Below, in pieces: positions 5,625 through 6,435 of a stretch of DNA of 6,435 nt (position 1 is the first letter of the stretch; every line of letters starts with the position of its first letter). The stretch covers positions 1-6,435 of the forward strand of contig JAHFFF010000095.1 of the NCBI GenBank assembly GCA_023248095.1, in the 5' to 3' direction. The stretch comes from Candidatus Omnitrophota bacterium. GTDB taxonomy: Bacteria > Omnitrophota > Gorgyraeia > 1-14-0-20-64-10. The notes beneath the pieces are model-generated. The model saw only the letters and a list, made by a program, of their open reading frames with translations. It was not told where the DNA came from and ran no database searches. Both the position numbers and the translations under genes were made by a program.

Positions 5625-6435
5625 CCCCGGGATCATTCGGTTTTTCGGAAATTGTGCAGGCCTTGCGCAGCGTGGGACTCCAGAAGGGTGAGACCGTCAA
5701 GGTTTACAGCCGGCTTTTTACCCTGGGCCTACCTTCCGGTGTGGAGTCGGTCGCAGAGATCCCGGATCTCTACCTGCGAGCTCTTCTGGAGGTGCTGGGG
5801 AAAGAGGGAACCGTTGTGGTTCCAACCTACACCACTTCGTTTGGTCGGTTCGGCAGGCCCTTCATCCTGGAGGAGTCACCGTCTGAGATGGGGAAGTTCA
5901 GCGAGCACGTGCGCACACGGCCGGGGGCCCTCCGGTCCCTCCATCCGATCCATTCCGTGGCGGCGCTGGGCCCTAAGGCGTCGCTCCTGACAAAGGACCA
6001 TCCCCGTTGGAATGTGGGACACGATACCATCTGGGAACGGTTGAGGCGGGAGGGAGCTCGGGTTGTGACCTTGGGTCTTCCTCCGCGTCAATGCATGACG
6101 GTCGTGCATCATATTGAATCTCTGGCGTGTGCACCGTACGTTTACCACAAGGTCCTGCGCGGGGAAGTAACGGCCGGTGGAAAGCGGGTCCCGCACGATT
6201 TTCTCATGTCGGTCCGGTACCTCCAATTTGGGATTGCTTGGGATCTGACCCGACTGGAGAACAGCCTGTTGCAGGAAGGTCACCTGAAGAAGGCCCCCCT
6301 GGGGGAGGATGCTGTCTGGGCCGTTCCGTTTCAGCCGGTCTTCGACGCTTGCCTCGCCGGAATCCGAAAGGACCCTTATTACATCCTGGAAAAGTCACCG
6401 GCCTTTGTGGAGGGGGAGATTCCGCTGGATGGGCT
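5621..6435 (+). CDS. AAC(3)-family N-acyltransferase (3' partial)
   Basis: The frame is open from ATG 5621 to the right edge. 271 residues are visible; the family is about 260-290, so only the C-terminus is missing. Motifs of the aminoglycoside 3-N-acetyltransferase family are present: LLEVLGKEGTVVVPTYT (55-71), ESPSEMGKFSEHVRTRPGA (85-103), RSLHPIHSVAALGP (105-118), GHDTIWERLRREGARVVTLG (133-152) and TVVHHIE (160-166), whose histidine and glutamate fit the family active site. The usual VHSS near the N-terminus is VYSR (28-31). The family moves acyl groups from a CoA or carrier thioester to a sugar amine. After a carrier protein, KAS III and reductase, the likely job is to attach the short acyl chain to an amino group of the nonulosonate or another glycan sugar. 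Antibiotic resistance is unlikely from context. The donor (CoA or ACP) and acceptor are not known. Confidence 0.87.
   Translation, partial: MTPGSFGFSEIVQALRSVGLQKGETVKVYSRLFTLGLPSGVESVAEIPDLYLRALLEVLGKEGTVVVPTYTTSFGRFGRPFILEESPSEMGKFSEHVRTRPGALRSLHPIHSVAALGPKASLLTKDHPRWNVGHDTIWERLRREGARVVTLGLPPRQCMTVVHHIESLACAPYVYHKVLRGEVTAGGKRVPHDFLMSVRYLQFGIAWDLTRLENSLLQEGHLKKAPLGEDAVWAVPFQPVFDACLAGIRKDPYYILEKSPAFVEGEIPLDG

Noticed and set aside
5621..6435. Acquired aminoglycoside resistance gene
   Set aside because: No integron, transposon or insertion sequence is visible, the base composition looks like that of its neighbours, and the operon context points to glycan acylation.
1..6435. Promoters, terminators, inverted repeats, CRISPR, tRNA
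   Set aside because: There is no noncoding stretch anywhere in the window, and no convincing hairpin with T-run, repeat array or RNA gene was found by eye.

Overview
The window is one gene-dense stretch of a sugar biosynthesis operon. Every gene is on the + strand, each start overlaps the preceding stop, and there is no intergenic space. I see no RNA gene, mobile element, repeat array, promoter or terminator. Both edges cut through genes, so the operon continues on each side. Base composition is GC-rich (I estimate about 60%, not counted exactly), which leaves many long antisense open frames that are shadows. Clear AGGAG-type ribosome sites and the closeness of the first two genes to the Bacillus SpsE/SpsD/SpsG set suggest a high-GC Firmicute. 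This is an inference, because such operons spread horizontally and no phylogenetic marker is present.

Region 1 (2-2360) makes a nonulosonic (sialic-acid-like) acid. It holds the 3' part of a NeuB/PseI/SpsE-type synthase and a fusion of a GNAT N-acyltransferase with a PseG/SpsG-type UDP-sugar hydrolase. In the pseudaminic acid pathway these three activities are consecutive: N-acylate the 4-amino group of the UDP-sugar, remove UDP, condense with phosphoenolpyruvate.

Region 2 (2338-3636) is a DUF4910/DUF2172 aminopeptidase-like protein with intact putative metal ligands and a C-terminal winged-helix-like tail. Its substrate is unknown.

Region 3 (3633-6435) is an acyl-supply-and-transfer cassette: a FabG-like short-chain reductase, a dedicated acyl carrier protein, a FabH-like ketoacyl-ACP synthase III with an intact Cys-His-Asn triad, and an AAC(3)-family N-acyltransferase that runs off the right edge. 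The simplest reading is that the synthase builds a short 3-ketoacyl chain on the carrier protein, the reductase converts it to 3-hydroxyacyl (for example 3-hydroxybutyryl), and the AAC(3)-like enzyme places it on an amine of the sugar. The metallohydrolase-like protein could free such an amine first. This acyl-exchange scheme is the most interesting hypothesis here. It is inferred from gene content and motifs, not demonstrated.
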